Both the position numbers and the translations under genes were made by a program. The notes under the pieces are model-generated. The model made no database searches and was not told the DNA's origin. It saw only the letters and a list, made by a program, of their open reading frames with translations. DNA of 5,692 nt. It comes from an uncultured Clostridia bacterium. Lineage in GTDB: Bacteria; Bacillota; Clostridia; Christensenellales; UBA1242. This document shows, one piece after another, positions 4,503-5,692 of this stretch; the first letter of the stretch is position 1, and each line of letters begins with the position of its first letter. The stretch covers positions 1 to 5,692 of the forward strand of contig CANQHL010000074.1 of NCBI GenBank assembly GCA_947623775.1, given 5' to 3'.

Positions 4503-5692
4503 ATGGAATTACATGAAGTGCTAGCACAAGAATTTGGAATAAAAGTCGAATATTCAAAAAACATTATAAATTTATTGGATGAGGGTTGTACAATACCTTT
4601 TATCGCTCGATATAGAAAGGAAATGCACGGAACTTGCGATGATCAAACATTGAGAGCGTTTGCCGACAGATTAAAGTATTTAAGAAATTTAAATGACGAA
4701 AAGGCAAAAGTTGAAAAATCAATCACCGAACAGGGCAAGTGGACAGATGAACTCAAAGAGGCTCTTGAAAATGCCAAAACTCTTACAGAGGTTGAGGACA
4801 TTTACAGACCATATAAGCCAAAACGTAAAACAAGGGCAACGGTTGCAATTGCAAAAGGACTTGAACCTCTTGCGGATTCTCTTATGATGCAATCAAAGAG
4901 TATTGAGATAAGAAAAGAGGCGGAGAAGTATTTGACTGAAGAGGTAACAACAGTTGAGGACGCATTGCAAGGTGCAAAAGATATTATAGCCGAACGAATT
5001 TCTGATGATGCTGAACTGAGAAAGGAACTCAGAGCGTTGATGGAGAACAAGGGTATAATTGTTTGTGAACTTCTTGAAAATGAAAACAGCCCAACCTATG
5101 AAACATATGCAAACTTCAAACAGGAGGTCAAAAATCTTCCAAGCCATAGAGTGCTTGCCATAAACAGAGGAGAAAAGGAAAAATGTCTTAAAGTTGACAT
5201 TGAACTCAACAATGAACTTTCTCTCAATGTTATTACCAAACACTTTAAGAAAAACAATCCTGATACAGATGCCATTATGGAAGAGACAATTGCTGATGCG
5301 TATGATAGATTATTATTTCCATCTCTTGAAAGGGAGTGCAGAAACAATCTCACGGATATGGCTGATGAACAAGCGATTAAAATGTTTGAGGTGAACTTAA
5401 AACCTCTTCTTATGGAAGCACCATTAAAAAATAATATAATTTTAGGTCTTGACCCAGCATATAGAACGGGATGCAAGATTGCTGTTATAGATAAAAACGG
5501 AAATGTTTTGGATACAACAGTTATTTATCCAACACCACCTCAATCAAAAACAGAAGAATCAATAGAGAAATTGAAAGCACTTATAGAGAAAGATAAGGTG
5601 GATATAATTTCAATAGGCAATGGAACCGCATCAAAGGAAGCTGAAATCTTTGTTGCCGAACTTATAAAACATGTTTCAAGACCGGTAAGTTA
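4503..5692 (+). CDS. tex: Tex family RNA-binding transcription accessory protein (3' end outside window)
   Basis: Tex is a conserved cytoplasmic nucleic-acid-binding protein linked to transcription and RNA handling; its precise role is still unsettled. The window holds 396 codons of about 720. Family blocks seen: GCTIPFIARYRKEMHG (28-43); the YLRNLNDEK to EQGKWTDEL helical stretch; KTLTEVEDIYRPYKPKRKTR (92-111); HRVLAINRGEKEK (215-227); the start of the YqgF/RNase H-like domain with LGLDPAYRTGCK and D317; LDTTVIYPTPP; and IGNGTAS (371-377). The helix-hairpin-helix and S1 domains lie beyond the edge. AAGGAG at 4492-4497 inside the end of the preceding gene, with five bases to ATG 4503, supports the start and implies translational coupling. 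It may also use the internal promoter at 4214-4242. Identification is secure. Confidence 0.95.
   Translation, partial: MELHEVLAQEFGIKVEYSKNIINLLDEGCTIPFIARYRKEMHGTCDDQTLRAFADRLKYLRNLNDEKAKVEKSITEQGKWTDELKEALENAKTLTEVEDIYRPYKPKRKTRATVAIAKGLEPLADSLMMQSKSIEIRKEAEKYLTEEVTTVEDALQGAKDIIAERISDDAELRKELRALMENKGIIVCELLENENSPTYETYANFKQEVKNLPSHRVLAINRGEKEKCLKVDIELNNELSLNVITKHFKKNNPDTDAIMEETIADAYDRLLFPSLERECRNNLTDMADEQAIKMFEVNLKPLLMEAPLKNNIILGLDPAYRTGCKIAVIDKNGNVLDTTVIYPTPPQSKTEESIEKLKALIEKDKVDIISIGNGTASKEAEIFVAELIKHVSRPVS

Noticed and set aside
4693..5476. Open frames on both strands within tex
   Set aside because: They are out-of-frame shadows of an unbroken Tex reading frame with family motifs throughout.

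Overview
The window reads as ordinary chromosome from a low-GC Gram-positive bacterium, most likely a member of the Clostridia or a relative (inference). The reasons are the AT-rich composition, the heavy use of AGA and ATA codons, strong GGAGG-type ribosome binding sites, TTGACA/TATAAT promoters, and a ribosomal protein L13-S9 pair preceded by a structured leader. No mobile element, CRISPR array, tRNA or rRNA is visible. No intergenic gap exceeds about 150 bases.

Layout from left to right on the + strand unless stated. (1) The last 75 codons of an unrecognised gene end at tandem stops (TAG TGA, 227-232). (2) A 149-base gap holds A-tracts, a near-perfect sigma-A promoter, a terminator-like hairpin lying on the predicted transcription start, and a folded leader that abuts the rplM Shine-Dalgarno. 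(3) rplM (L13) and rpsI (S9) overlap by one base and end at a clear intrinsic terminator. (4) A new promoter drives a monocistronic thioredoxin-reductase-like gene. (5) dinB (DNA polymerase IV), on the - strand, converges on that gene with only 11 A/T bases between the stops. (6) Across a 32-base divergent gap, a two-gene unit runs rightward: a 319-residue protein that looks like a decayed amidohydrolase, then tex, which starts two bases after it and runs off the window with 396 codons visible.

The parts do separate jobs: ribosome assembly (L13, S9), thiol redox balance (TrxB-like), translesion synthesis (DinB) and a conserved RNA-binding transcription factor (Tex). The two most unusual items are the decayed amidohydrolase-like protein coupled to tex, in which every expected metal-ligand position appears replaced, and the thioredoxin reductase, which keeps its redox cysteines and dinucleotide fold but lacks the arginines that normally read NADPH. 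At the DNA level, the nested promoter/hairpin/leader before rplM, the compact divergent promoter between dinB and its neighbour, and a GC-rich 9-bp stem inside the amidohydrolase-like gene merit a look. I did not find a convincing new multi-gene system.
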